A stretch of DNA of 14,508 bases from JALYNX01 sp044867525 (GCA_044867525.1 JBIOVB010000028.1:1-14508), one strand, 5' to 3'. Numbered from the stretch's first letter, positions 7,177 to 14,508 are shown. The notes: generated by a model from the sequence alone, not told the origin. Translations and numbers: made by a program.

Positions 7177-7805
7177 CCGACGTCGAGACCGTGGACACCG
7201 TCGAGGTCGAGCTCGCCGAGGAGCTTGTCGAGGAGGTCGTACCGGAAAGGCCGGCCAGCCCCTATGACCTGCCCGGCGACTGGTATGTGATCCACTCCTA
7301 TTCCGGCTACGAGAACAAGGTCAAGGCAAATCTCGAAACCCGGATCCAGTCGATGCACATGGGTGATCGGATCTTCGAGGTCCATATCCCGATGGAGGAC
7401 GTGGTCGAGTTCAAGGGCGGGAAGAAGGTCACCGTCCCCAAAAAGGTGTTCCCCGGATACATCCTGGTGAGGATGATCCTCGACGACGACTCGTGGTACG
7501 CGGTGCGCAACACGCCTGGAGTGACCGGGTTCGTCGCCGGCAATGCCCAGAAGCCGACCCCACTGTCCCGACGAGAGGTCGAGAGATTCCTCGGCGTCCA
7601 GGAGGAAGAGGAGAAGGCCAAGCCCCGCTTCAAGCCCGACTGGGAGGTCGGCGAGCAGGTTCGGGTCGTCACCGGGCCATTCGCCGACTTCAACGGGGTC
7701 ATCGAGGACATCAACATCGACCAGCAGAAGATCGTGGTGTTGGTCAACATCTTCGGCCGGGACACTCCCGTCGAGCTCGGCTTCGAGGACATCCAGAAGA
7801 ACTAG
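7173..7805 (+). CDS. nusG: transcription termination/antitermination factor NusG
   Basis: 210 residues. A short acidic N-terminal extension (1-33) is followed by the NGN domain from DWYVIHSYSGYENKVKANL (37-54) through the FPGYILVRM segment (93-101) to NTPGVTGFVAG (113-123), which binds the RNA polymerase clamp. A linker rich in Glu (about 143-155) leads to the KOW domain at 156-210 (GEQVRVVTGPFADFNGVIEDI). NusG links polymerase to Rho or the leading ribosome. The start at 7173 was preferred over an in-frame candidate at 7152 because it forms an ATGA overlap with secE and has GAGG 5 nt upstream, indicating translational coupling. Confidence 0.96.
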   Translation: MTDVETVDTVEVELAEELVEEVVPERPASPYDLPGDWYVIHSYSGYENKVKANLETRIQSMHMGDRIFEVHIPMEDVVEFKGGKKVTVPKKVFPGYILVRMILDDDSWYAVRNTPGVTGFVAGNAQKPTPLSRREVERFLGVQEEEEKAKPRFKPDWEVGEQVRVVTGPFADFNGVIEDINIDQQKIVVLVNIFGRDTPVELGFEDIQKN

Positions 7806-7806
7806 C

Positions 7807-7824
7807 CCCAAGGCGAGCCTTGGG
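7807..7824 (+). promoter_or_regulatory. stem-loop between nusG and rplK
   Basis: CCCAAGGC (7807-7814) and GCCTTGGG (7817-7824) are exact complements two nucleotides apart, so the formed stem is about 7 bp with a 4-nt loop. It starts one base after the nusG stop and ends about 10 nt before the rplK ribosome site. No T-run follows, so it is not a simple terminator; an RNA-processing, stability or partial attenuation role is possible. Confidence 0.4.
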
Positions 7825-7845
7825 CTTCAAGTAACAGGACATGAA

Positions 7846-8274
7846 ATGGGTAGAAGAAGACTCGTCACGACGTTGAAACTGCAGCTCCCCGCGGGGCAGG
7901 CCACGCCGGCACCCCCGGTCGGGACCGCCCTCGGCCCCCATGGGGTCAACCTGATGGACTTCGTCAAGGCGTACAACGAGGCCACCGCCAGCCAGCGGGG
8001 CCAGATCATCCCGGTCGAGGTCTCGATCTACGAGGACCGCTCGTTCGACTTCGTGATGAAGACACCCCCGGCAGCAGCCCTGCTGCGTCAGGCGGCCCGG
8101 GTGGAGAAGGGCTCCGGTGAGCCGAACAAGGTCAAGGTGGGCAAGGTGACCAGGGCACAGGTCAAGGAGATCGCGGAGATCAAGATGGCCGACCTCAACG
8201 CCAACGATGTCGACGGGGCGATGAAGATCGTCGAAGGAACCGCCCGATCAATGGGAATCACAGTCGCCGACTGA
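7846..8274 (+). CDS. rplK: 50S ribosomal protein L11
   Basis: 142 residues, normal for L11. The N-terminal domain has LKLQLPAGQATPAPPVGTAL followed by GPHGVNLMDFVKAYN, with the proline-rich linker-side loop typical of L11. The C-terminal RNA-binding domain ends in KEIAEIKMADLNANDVDGAM and the GTARSMGI signature. L11 with 23S rRNA forms the GTPase-associated centre. The ATG at 7846 is set by the family N-terminus and by AGGA 7 nt upstream; an ATG at 7841 is out of frame and soon hits a stop. It lies 40 bp after nusG and 53 bp before rplA. Confidence 0.96.
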   Translation: MGRRRLVTTLKLQLPAGQATPAPPVGTALGPHGVNLMDFVKAYNEATASQRGQIIPVEVSIYEDRSFDFVMKTPPAAALLRQAARVEKGSGEPNKVKVGKVTRAQVKEIAEIKMADLNANDVDGAMKIVEGTARSMGITVAD

Positions 8275-8327
8275 GCTCGGCGCGACGTGGGAGGCCGTCG
8301 AGGCCGCCTGAACCACAAGGAGACACA

Positions 8328-9041
8328 ATGGCAAGGCATGGCAAGAAGTACCGCGAGTCGGCGATGCGGTATGACAAGCAGACCCAGTATCAGCCGAGAG
8401 AGGCGCTGGAGCTGGTGAAGACCCTGGCGTCGGCGAAGTTCGACGAGACCGTCGAGGCCGCCTTCAGCCTGGGAATCGATCCCAAGAAGGCCGACCAGCT
8501 GGTCAGGGGCACCGTTTCCCTCCCTCACGGCACCGGGAAAGAGGTCCGGGTCGCCGCCTTCGTCTCTCCCGACAAGGAGAAGGAGGCGACCGAGGCCGGC
8601 GCCGATGTGGTCGGGGGCAAGGAGCTCGTCGAGCAGCTTTCCGCAGGGAGAGAGCTCGACTTCGACATCGCCATCGCCACCCCCGACCTGATGGCGGAGG
8701 TGGGAAAGCTGGGCCGGATTCTCGGCCCCCGCGGGCTGATGCCCAATCCCAAGGCCGGCACAGTCACCCAGGACGTGGCCAAAGCGGTGTCCGAGTTCAA
8801 GTCCGGCCGTATCGAGTACAGAAACGACCGCTACGGGAATGTGCACATCCCGGTGGGCAAGGTGTCCTTCGACGTCGACCAACTGACTTCGAACCTGGCA
8901 GCCCTCTCCGGTGAGTTGATCCGGGCCAAGCCATCGGCATCCAAGGGCCGCTATCTGCGTCAGCTCTCGATCTCCTCGACCATGGGACCAGGGGTCAAGG
9001 TCGATGTTGGAGTTCTCGACGATTTCGTCAAGAACAGCTGA
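8328..9041 (+). CDS. rplA: 50S ribosomal protein L1
   Basis: 237 residues, typical length. The L1 signature MAEVGKLGRILGPRGLMPNP with KAGTVT is at about 123-148, and the N-terminal KKYRESAMRYDKQTQYQPREA and the KFDETVEAAFSLGID segment match the family. L1 forms the mobile stalk near the E site and in many bacteria represses its own operon by binding an L11-leader site; I did not find a convincing one here. The AAGGAG ribosome site is well placed. A strong terminator follows, so rplK-rplA end separately from rplJ-rplL. Confidence 0.97.
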   Translation: MARHGKKYRESAMRYDKQTQYQPREALELVKTLASAKFDETVEAAFSLGIDPKKADQLVRGTVSLPHGTGKEVRVAAFVSPDKEKEATEAGADVVGGKELVEQLSAGRELDFDIAIATPDLMAEVGKLGRILGPRGLMPNPKAGTVTQDVAKAVSEFKSGRIEYRNDRYGNVHIPVGKVSFDVDQLTSNLAALSGELIRAKPSASKGRYLRQLSISSTMGPGVKVDVGVLDDFVKNS

Positions 9042-9064
9042 GGGCTTGGGAGTCGAAACAAGAG

Positions 9065-9094
9065 AGAGCCCCCGGTTCCGGGGGCTCTTTCTTT
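9065..9094 (+). terminator. intrinsic terminator after rplA
   Basis: AGAGCCCCCGG (9065-9075) pairs exactly with CCGGGGGCTCT (9078-9088), followed by TTCTTT. It lies 24 bp after the rplA stop and should end most secE/nusG/rplKA transcripts. Confidence 0.9.
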
Positions 9095-9392
9095 GGAGTA
9101 GGGGGATCTCCGTGCTCCGGCTTCACCGTGGGCTGTAAGGGCTTCGGCTGCCAGGTCCACCGTCCGCACGGGCCGACGACTCATCTGTGGACCAGGGTAG
9201 GGGCTGGTCTTCCAATGTCGGCTCGTGGCCCTCACTTCTGGGTCCGGAGAGCGGGCGGGGGCGGTCAGGGAACCCGCCCGGGCTCACACGGAGACCCCCT
9301 GTTCTCAATGGTGCAAGTGTCGCGCGGGTTCCAGAGCGTGTCCAGGGAGATTCTGGAAAAGCGCACGTCACGGAGCGGTCTTGTCCGCCGAA
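9095..9392. other. non-coding, structured spacer between rplA and the rplJ promoter
   Basis: No frame here has a believable ribosome site or protein family; an open frame that joins rplJ in phase is a high-GC artefact. Two inverted repeats stand out: GACCAG/CTGGTC (9190-9195 and 9204-9209) and CGGGCGGG/CCCGCCCG (9252-9259 and 9273-9280), the latter with a further GAG/CTC outer pairing. Neither has a T-run. It is unclear whether this stretch is transcribed. Confidence 0.5.
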
Positions 9393-9420
9393 TTGCCCAG
9401 CCGATAGCTCCCGGTACAAT
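9393..9420 (+). promoter_or_regulatory. sigma70-type promoter of rplJ-rplL
   Basis: TTGCCC (9393-9398), a 16-bp spacer and TACAAT (9415-9420). A start near 9427 gives a leader of about 136 nt, a size that holds the L10-leader structure. It follows a strong terminator, as expected for an independent unit. Confidence 0.72.
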
Positions 9421-9426
9421 CGGGCT

Positions 9427-9562
9427 GCAACTCCAAACCCCCGGCCCAAGACCGTCGGCGTCCCCAGGGACTGAAAGGCGAAAGCCACCCACGCAGGTCG
9501 CTCCTCACAGAGCCCCTTGTCTACGGCCAAGGGGCTTTATCGATGTCTATCGGAGGAGCGAG
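9427..9562 (+). ncRNA. ribosomal protein L10 leader
   Basis: Cis-acting leader of rplJ. The helix expected of the L10-leader family is present: GACC (9450-9453) pairs with GGTC (9496-9499), and GCGT (9458-9461) with ACGC (9491-9494), leaving an asymmetric internal loop of the kink-turn type. An inner GGC-GAAA-GCC tetraloop hairpin sits at 9477-9486. The AAGACCG and CGCAGGT blocks resemble the conserved L10-leader sequence as I remember it from Bacillus. In other bacteria the L10(L12)4 complex binds this site to repress rplJL. The 5' end is estimated from the promoter. Confidence 0.75.
9511..9538 (+). terminator. attenuator-like hairpin in the rplJ leader
   Basis: AGCCCCTTG (9511-9519) pairs exactly with CAAGGGGCT (9528-9536) around an 8-nt loop and runs into TTT. 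It lies just 5' of the GGAGGAG ribosome site (9552-9558). Given its place after the L10-binding helix, L10-dependent attenuation is likely; the short T-run makes it a moderate terminator. Confidence 0.65.
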
Positions 9563-10168
9563 ATGCCAAGACCGGAGAAGGTCCAGGCGGTTGCCGACAT
9601 CAAAGAGAGGCTCGAAGGCGCCGAGGCGGTGTTCCTGACCGAATACCGCGGGCTGACCGTGAAGGCGGTCCAGACCCTGCGCAGGAGCCTGAGGGACAGC
9701 GGCGCCGAATACAAGGTGGTCAAGATGACCCTCGCCCAACTCGCCGCCGGCGAGGCTGGAGTCGACGGCCTCAACGAATACCTGCTCGGCCCCACCGCCA
9801 TCGCATTCGCCAACAGTGATCCGGTGGCCACGGCCAAGGCTCTCAAGGACTTTTCGAAGTCCAACGAGGTCTTCGTGCTCAAGGCAGGCCTGCTCTCGGG
9901 AAACATCCTCACAGCCGAGGAGGTCTCCAGACTCGCCGACATCGAGCCCCGCCCCGTGCTGTTGGCGAAGATCGCAGGAGCCGCCAAGGCGCCGCTGAGC
10001 GCGGCGGCCGGCCTCTTTGCCTCCTTCAACCGGAGCGCAGCAACGATGTTCAACCAGCTACTGGAGAAGAAGGAGTCGGGATCATCCCTGGCAGAGGGAG
10101 CCGCAGAGGCCCCCTTGGCTTCGGATGAGCCCACGACCGAGACGGCCGACCAGGCCGAGGAGGAATGA
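9563..10168 (+). CDS. rplJ: 50S ribosomal protein L10
   Basis: 201 residues, somewhat longer than the usual 165-180. The core is typical: MPRPEKVQAVADIKERLEGA, VFLTEYRGLTVKAVQTLRR (23-41), EYKVVKMTLAQLA and GPTAIAF (76-82), with the helix for L12 binding near 150-170. An acidic, Ala/Glu-rich tail (about 172-201) makes up the extra length. L10 anchors L12 dimers to the ribosome and should bind the leader upstream. ATG 9563 follows GGAGGAG with 4 nt spacing; an open frame reaching back to 9128 is not coding before this point. rplL follows after 3 bp. Confidence 0.97.
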   Translation: MPRPEKVQAVADIKERLEGAEAVFLTEYRGLTVKAVQTLRRSLRDSGAEYKVVKMTLAQLAAGEAGVDGLNEYLLGPTAIAFANSDPVATAKALKDFSKSNEVFVLKAGLLSGNILTAEEVSRLADIEPRPVLLAKIAGAAKAPLSAAAGLFASFNRSAATMFNQLLEKKESGSSLAEGAAEAPLASDEPTTETADQAEEE

Positions 10169-10171
10169 TCA

Positions 10172-10573
10172 ATGGCTACCAAGGCCAAGATGACCACTGA
10201 CGAGTTGATGAGTGTGTTCGAGGAGATGACCGTCCTCGAGCTCAAAGAGTTTCTCGATGCCTTCGAGGAGAAGTTCGAGGTCACAGCCGCCGCCCCGGTG
10301 GCGGTCGCCGCGGCACCCGCCGCCGGCGGTGACGGCGGCGCCGCTGCGGCAGCCGAAGAGAAGGACGAGTTCGATGTCGTCCTGGTCAGTTCCGGCGCTC
10401 AGAAGATCCAGGTGATCAAGGAAGTGCGCGGTCTCACCTCACTCGGTCTCAAGGAGGCCAAGGACCTCGTCGACGGCGCCCCCGCCAACGTGCTGGAGGC
10501 CGTGGAGAAGGAAGTCGCCGACAAGGCCAAGGAAGTCCTCGAGGGCGCCGGGGCCACCGTCGAGCTGAAGTAG
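10172..10573 (+). CDS. rplL: 50S ribosomal protein L7/L12
   Basis: 133 residues. An N-terminal dimerisation helix pair (8-36), an Ala/Gly/Pro-rich hinge (38-62, AAAPVAVAAAPAAGGDGGAA), and the conserved C-terminal domain with KIQVIKEVRGLTSLGLKEAK (78-97) and DLVDGAP, which binds elongation factors. The ribosome site GAGGAGG lies inside the rplJ stop region, so the pair is coupled. It is slightly longer than the common 120-130, through the hinge. rpoB, the usual next gene, is absent. Confidence 0.98.
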   Translation: MATKAKMTTDELMSVFEEMTVLELKEFLDAFEEKFEVTAAAPVAVAAAPAAGGDGGAAAAAEEKDEFDVVLVSSGAQKIQVIKEVRGLTSLGLKEAKDLVDGAPANVLEAVEKEVADKAKEVLEGAGATVELK

Positions 10574-10593
10574 TCGGCAGTCAATCAGTTGGA

Positions 10594-10618
10594 AGGGCCC
10601 TCGCCTCGCGAGGGCCCT
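10594..10618. terminator. bidirectional hairpin between rplL and pepN
   Basis: AGGGCCCTCGC (10594-10604) pairs exactly with GCGAGGGCCCT (10608-10618) around CTC. It sits 20 bp after the rplL stop and 1 bp from the stop of the convergent aminopeptidase gene, so it can serve both. T-runs are poor on either side, so efficiency is uncertain. Confidence 0.75.
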
Positions 10619-10619
10619 G

Positions 10620-13169
10620 CTATTTGACGCCGAAGTAGGCGGTGACCACCGGTGTGTCCCGCTCCCGTAGCAACACGTTGGCGTCGAGCAGCTCCAGGTT
10701 CTGAGCGAGGCTGGTCGCCGCTTCGGGGAGGGGGGTCTCGGCGAAGAAGGCTTTGACGTCGGCTGCGATCTCGGGCTGGGAGAGACCGGAGAGCCCTTCC
10801 GTGATACGACGCTTGGTCATCCCTGGCATCTGGGCGAGGACGTCGGGCCAGCGGGTTCGCGCGCTCTCCCACGCGGCCGGCCCGCCCTTCCCTATCAGCA
10901 GCCGGGCCAGGACCCAGAACCCGTCCTGGGTGCGGATCTCACCGTTGACGATGCGGTCGACAGTGGTGACCACCTGGTCCTTGGTGGGCACTCCTGCCAC
11001 CGACCTCAGGTAGCGGAGTTGGTCGAGCGGTGTGGTCGCCGCCTTGTACGTGTCCCAGAGGCGCTCGTACTCGGGTGCGCCGCCATGTCGGGAGTACACC
11101 GCCAGGGCCGCAGTGGCCACTTCCGGGTCGAGGTCCTGGCCTGCCAGCAGCTCGTCGACTGCCCGGCGCGCCCTCTCGATTGTGTCCTCGTCGTGACCGA
11201 TGTTGCCCATGGCGGCGATCAGGTCGCCCCGAAGCTTCCGGGTCAGGTCGCTGTCGTCGGGCGCCGGCTCCCAACCCAGCCGGCGGTGGGCGGGGCCCAC
11301 CAGGTCACGAACGTACTTCTGGAAAGCCGGCCGCGCATCATCCGACAATGCGTGATGCTCGATGGCGGCGAGCCCGCCGGTGATCACCGACCAGATCGCC
11401 TGCTCCTGCTCGTCTCCGAATGCCCCCACCAGATCCAGGAAGTCGGATGCCGGGAGCTGCGAGGAGCGGATCAGGGCCCAGGTGTCGGAGACGAGCCCGT
11501 AACGCTCGATGTCGTCCAGGGTGTCGAGATGGGCTAGAAGTCGGGCGAAGAGCTTCTCGGAGTATCGGGTCCGGTAGAAGCCGTGCCCTCCGGCATTGGC
11601 CACCAGGAACTCCAGGTCGCCATCGAGGTCGACCAGGACCTCGTCCTCGGAGAGCAGGACCTTGTGCTCGAAGCCCCTCCCTCCGGCCCTCCCTCGCAGT
11701 TGGACGGGGACCTTCCAGATCGTGGTGTCGCTCTCATCGGGGATGGCGAGGAACCGGCGTTGACTCAGCTTCACCCCATTCCCGGTTTCCTGGACATCGA
11801 TCTGTGGGAAGCCCCGTTGGTAGACCCAGGTGTCCATGATCTCCCCGACCGGCCAGTCGGACGCGCCGTCCAGCCCTTCCCAGAGGTCGGTGGTCACCGT
11901 GTTGGCGTACTCGTGTTTGCGGAGGTAATTGCCGATTCCCTGCCGGAACTGCTCGGTTCCGATGAACTGCTCGATCATCCAGAGCACCGCCGAGCCTTTG
12001 CCGTAGGTGATGGCGTCGAACATCTCGTCGACCTCACGCGGCGAGTTCACCTCGAACTCGATGGGCCGGGTCGTGTGCAGCTGATCGGTCCCCATGGCCC
12101 ACGGGATCTCCAAGTTGGCGAAGGCCAGCCATCGCTTCCACTCCGGCATCTTGGCGTCGGTGGCCTTGAGCTCCATGAAGCTGGCGAAAGCCTCGTTGAG
12201 CCAGGCCCCCTCCCACCATCTCATGGTGACGAGATTGCCGAACCATTGATGGGCGACCTCGTGGCCGATCACGTCCAGGCTGTTCTGCAGCTCGCTCTGG
12301 CTCGCTTTGGCCTTGTCGACAACGAGGTATGTCTCCCTATAGGTGATCAGGCCCACGTTCTCCATTGCTCCGGCCGCGAAGTCGGGGATTGCGATGTGGT
12401 CCAGCTTGTCCCCCGGGTAGGGGATGCCGTAGTAGTCCGAGAGGTACTCGAAGCAGAAGATGGCGTTCTCCATGGCAACCTCGGTGAGGTGGAGGTTGCC
12501 TTTGGGCACGATGATTCGGATCGGGGTCCCCCTCACCACCACCGGTTCCGTCGCCTCGAACGGGCCGACGATGAACGCCAGGAGGTAGGTGGACATCTTC
12601 ATCGTCGGGGCGAAACGGAACTCGACGCGTCCGTCGTCGAGCTCGGTGCGGCTCTGCTCGCTGGTGTTGGAGAATGCGGCGAGGCCGGGAGCGACCACCA
12701 TGGTGGTCTGGAACACCGCCTTGATGTCCGGCTCGTCCCAACAGGGGAACACCCGGCGGGCATCGGTGGCCTGGCACTGCGAGGTGGCTATCGCGTGCTC
12801 CACGCCATCGGGGTCCTTGTAGACCGACCGGTAGAGCCCTCGCAACTGGTCGTTGATGATCCCCGAGTACTCGATCTCGAGTCGGTAGGTGCCCGGTGCC
12901 AACGATGAGGCGAGGGGGAGCGTGACCCGCTCGAACTCATCGTCGTAGGAGCGCTCGCCGATCTCGATCGTGGTTCTGTCACCGATCACTCGGGCAGAGT
13001 CGATCGTCATGTCGGCGCAGTTGAGGACGATGGACTCGACCTCTTCGACGACCCCGATCGTGATCGAGACCTGACCGTTGAATGTGAACGTCTCGAGATC
13101 AGGCTCGAGCGTCAGCTCATACGCGCTGGGTATGACCAGGCGCGGCAAGCGATAGGGGTTGTCAGACAA
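10620..13169 (-). CDS. pepN: M1-family zinc aminopeptidase (aminopeptidase N type)
   Basis: 849 residues, in the normal range for actinobacterial PepN-like enzymes. The N-terminal beta domain spans about 1-195; the catalytic domain has the GAMEN exopeptidase motif at 267-271, HEVAH at 303-307 and the third zinc ligand Glu326 in WLNEAFA (spacing HEXXH-18-E), with the transition-state Tyr at 389 (ITYGKGS). The C-terminal half is the all-helical ERAP1-C-like domain. No signal peptide is visible, so it should be a cytoplasmic enzyme removing N-terminal residues from peptides. The start is TTG at 13169, with GAGGG 8 nt upstream; no better start occurs near. It is convergent with rplL and divergent from serB 105 bp away. 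Confidence 0.95.
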   Translation of the reverse strand: MSDNPYRLPRLVIPSAYELTLEPDLETFTFNGQVSITIGVVEEVESIVLNCADMTIDSARVIGDRTTIEIGERSYDDEFERVTLPLASSLAPGTYRLEIEYSGIINDQLRGLYRSVYKDPDGVEHAIATSQCQATDARRVFPCWDEPDIKAVFQTTMVVAPGLAAFSNTSEQSRTELDDGRVEFRFAPTMKMSTYLLAFIVGPFEATEPVVVRGTPIRIIVPKGNLHLTEVAMENAIFCFEYLSDYYGIPYPGDKLDHIAIPDFAAGAMENVGLITYRETYLVVDKAKASQSELQNSLDVIGHEVAHQWFGNLVTMRWWEGAWLNEAFASFMELKATDAKMPEWKRWLAFANLEIPWAMGTDQLHTTRPIEFEVNSPREVDEMFDAITYGKGSAVLWMIEQFIGTEQFRQGIGNYLRKHEYANTVTTDLWEGLDGASDWPVGEIMDTWVYQRGFPQIDVQETGNGVKLSQRRFLAIPDESDTTIWKVPVQLRGRAGGRGFEHKVLLSEDEVLVDLDGDLEFLVANAGGHGFYRTRYSEKLFARLLAHLDTLDDIERYGLVSDTWALIRSSQLPASDFLDLVGAFGDEQEQAIWSVITGGLAAIEHHALSDDARPAFQKYVRDLVGPAHRRLGWEPAPDDSDLTRKLRGDLIAAMGNIGHDEDTIERARRAVDELLAGQDLDPEVATAALAVYSRHGGAPEYERLWDTYKAATTPLDQLRYLRSVAGVPTKDQVVTTVDRIVNGEIRTQDGFWVLARLLIGKGGPAAWESARTRWPDVLAQMPGMTKRRITEGLSGLSQPEIAADVKAFFAETPLPEAATSLAQNLELLDANVLLRERDTPVVTAYFGVK

Positions 13170-13274
13170 ATTCCCAGCCCTCGACTCGTAGCGACCCTGG
13201 AAATGCTACCGAGCCAGAGCCCACCTTCCACCCGGAATCCGGAGAATCGCGCATCGGGCTTTACCCTGCCTCTG

Positions 13275-14501
13275 ATGAGCGAGCGGTCCACGATCCTGGT
13301 AGCGATCAACGGCCCTGACGGGCCCGGGATCAGCGCCGGATTGATGCAGGTGCTAGCCGACTCGGGGGCCGAGATCTACGACGTGGAGCAAATCGTGGTC
13401 CGGGGCCGACTGACCTTGAACGTCCTGATCGGGGTCGCCGGGGAGAAATCCACTATCGGTGAGCTTCTCTTCTACGGCTGGCAGCGTGGGTTGCACATCG
13501 AGTTCGAGGTCGTCGATGACGCCCCCACCCCTGCCAGGGCGATGTCAGCTGTGACCGTGATCGGGATGCGGATCGGCCCCGAGGAGTTCGGGGCCGTGGC
13601 GTCGGCGATCGCCTCCGGGAACGGCAACATCGAGCGCATCTTCCGGCTCTCCAGGTACCCGGTGGTTTCCTACGAGTTGTTGGTCTCCAACGGCGACCTC
13701 TCGGTGATCCGCGAGGCCCTGGTGCTGGCTGCGGCACAGCTGCCGATCGACGTGGCGATCCAGCCCGATGGGCTGGAGAGACGGGCCAAGCGCATGGTGA
13801 TCATGGACGTCGACTCCACCCTGATCCAGCACGAGGTGATCAACCTGTTGGCCCGGGAGGCAGGGGTCGAAGACCGGGTAGCCGAGATGACCCATCTCGC
13901 CCTCACCGGTGAGATGGACTTCGAAGAGTCGTTGCGGGAGCGGGTGTCGATGCTGAAGGGCCTGGATCAGGTGGCTCTGACACATGTGTTCGAGAACATC
14001 GCCTTGACCAGCGGCGCCCGGACCTTCATCCGGACCTTGAAGCGCCTGGGCATGGTCACCGCCATCGTCTCCGCCGGGTTCACCAGGTTCACCAACGTCA
14101 TCGCCGCCGACCTCGGCATCGATTACTCCCTGTCCAACACATTGGTGGACGTCGACGGGGTGCTCACCGGGGAATTGACCGGAGAGTTCGTCGACGGGCC
14201 CCGCAAGGCCCAGTTCCTGAAGTCGATCGCGGAGGCGGAAGGGATCCCACTGTCCCAGGTGGTTGCGGTCGGCGATGGGGCCAACGACCTCGACATGCTC
14301 GCAGCTGCCGGACTCGGGATCGCCTTCAATGCCAAGCCGGTGGTCCGGGAGCGAGCCGATACCGCGATCTCTGTGCCGTATCTGGACGCCATCCTCTTCA
14401 TCATGGGGATCCAGCGCCAGCACGTGGAGGACGCCGACGCATCGGACCCCGGCTTCGAAGTGCCGGACCTGATCGAGGTCCCCGGGATACCGCATCTCTG
14501 A
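13275..14501 (+). CDS. serB: phosphoserine phosphatase SerB with two ACT domains
   Basis: 408 residues. Two N-terminal ACT-type regulatory domains (about 5-80 and 92-165; first one begins ILVAINGPDGPGISAGL) precede a HAD phosphatase: MDVDSTL at 177-183 with nucleophile Asp178 and Asp180, Ser266 in VSAGFT, Lys311 in GPRKAQ, and VGDGANDLDML at 332-342 with Asp334 and Asp338. All four HAD motifs are intact. It hydrolyses O-phosphoserine to serine, the last step of serine synthesis; the ACT pair suggests serine feedback, as in mycobacterial SerB2. ATG 13275 fits the family start; no ribosome site is clear, so the message may be leaderless. An upstream in-frame ATG at 13203 adds 24 residues with no match. 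Confidence 0.96.
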   Translation: MSERSTILVAINGPDGPGISAGLMQVLADSGAEIYDVEQIVVRGRLTLNVLIGVAGEKSTIGELLFYGWQRGLHIEFEVVDDAPTPARAMSAVTVIGMRIGPEEFGAVASAIASGNGNIERIFRLSRYPVVSYELLVSNGDLSVIREALVLAAAQLPIDVAIQPDGLERRAKRMVIMDVDSTLIQHEVINLLAREAGVEDRVAEMTHLALTGEMDFEESLRERVSMLKGLDQVALTHVFENIALTSGARTFIRTLKRLGMVTAIVSAGFTRFTNVIAADLGIDYSLSNTLVDVDGVLTGELTGEFVDGPRKAQFLKSIAEAEGIPLSQVVAVGDGANDLDMLAAAGLGIAFNAKPVVRERADTAISVPYLDAILFIMGIQRQHVEDADASDPGFEVPDLIEVPGIPHL

Positions 14502-14508
14502 TTGCCGG

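Noticed and set aside
7050..7811. 253-codon minus-strand frame over nusG
   Set aside because: It is a shadow of nusG; Leu/Asp/Val bias mirrors the sense codons and there is no family match.
9128..9562. Long N-terminal extension of rplJ in the same open frame
   Set aside because: It has no L10 homology, crosses a promoter, leader helix and attenuator hairpin, and the family start at 9563 has a perfect ribosome site.
11583..12908. 441-codon plus-strand frame
   Set aside because: It is fully antisense to the pepN aminopeptidase with its intact catalytic motifs; long shadow frames are expected at this GC content.
13203..13274. Promoters in the pepN-serB divergent gap (TAGCAT for pepN, TACCCT for serB)
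   Set aside because: The -10-like words are reasonable but neither has a recognisable -35 at proper spacing.
13545..14495. 316-codon minus-strand frame
   Set aside because: It is antisense to serB, has a His/Asp/Gly-rich shadow composition and no domain.

Overview
The window looks like the chromosome of a high-GC actinobacterium. The evidence is an actinobacterial-type LexA box (TCGAAC-N4-GTTCGA class), a DUF222/HNH (13E12-type) protein, a two-ACT-domain SerB, and a tRNA-Trp-secE-nusG-rplK-rplA cluster in the usual order. Class or genus cannot be fixed from the sequence; a deep-branching group such as Acidimicrobiia is possible but is only a guess.

Left part (1-6743): accessory region, mostly on the minus strand. 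Reading leftward from the tRNA there is a secreted chymotrypsin-fold serine protease (5133-6383), a small Cys-rich lipoprotein 18 bp downstream (4713-5114), a 5'-truncated paralogue of a DUF6174-like lipoprotein (4085-4669), a VOC/glyoxalase-fold protein (3608-4003), the full-length DUF6174-like lipoprotein (1806-2573), a DUF222-HNH endonuclease whose start codon lies inside a near-consensus LexA operator (493-1731), and the N-terminal 158 codons of an alpha/beta hydrolase that runs off the left edge (1-475). One plus-strand gene sits among them: a PGN_0703-type PD-(D/E)XK nuclease homologue (2642-3604) whose catalytic residues appear to be substituted.

Middle part (6744-10620): translation and transcription core on the plus strand. 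A promoter and tRNA-Trp are followed by secE, nusG (overlapping secE by ATGA), rplK and rplA, then a strong intrinsic terminator. After about 300 bp of non-coding but structured DNA, a fresh promoter (TTGCCC-16-TACAAT) drives an L10-leader RNA, with its L10(L12)4-binding-type helix and an attenuator-like hairpin, and then rplJ and rplL. SecE belongs to the protein translocon, NusG to the elongation complex, L11/L1/L10/L12 to the ribosomal stalk and the L1 arm. L10-L12 probably autoregulates through its leader.

Right part (10594-14508): the usual rpoB does not follow rplL. A shared hairpin separates rplL from a convergent M1 zinc aminopeptidase (10620-13169, TTG start), which is divergent from serB (13275-14501), the last step of serine biosynthesis.

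No CRISPR array, transposase, integrase or complete mobile element was seen. The most noteworthy items are the LexA box over the HNH start codon, the apparently inactive nuclease homologue, the duplicated and truncated lipoprotein gene, and the separately controlled rplJL unit with no rpoB after it.
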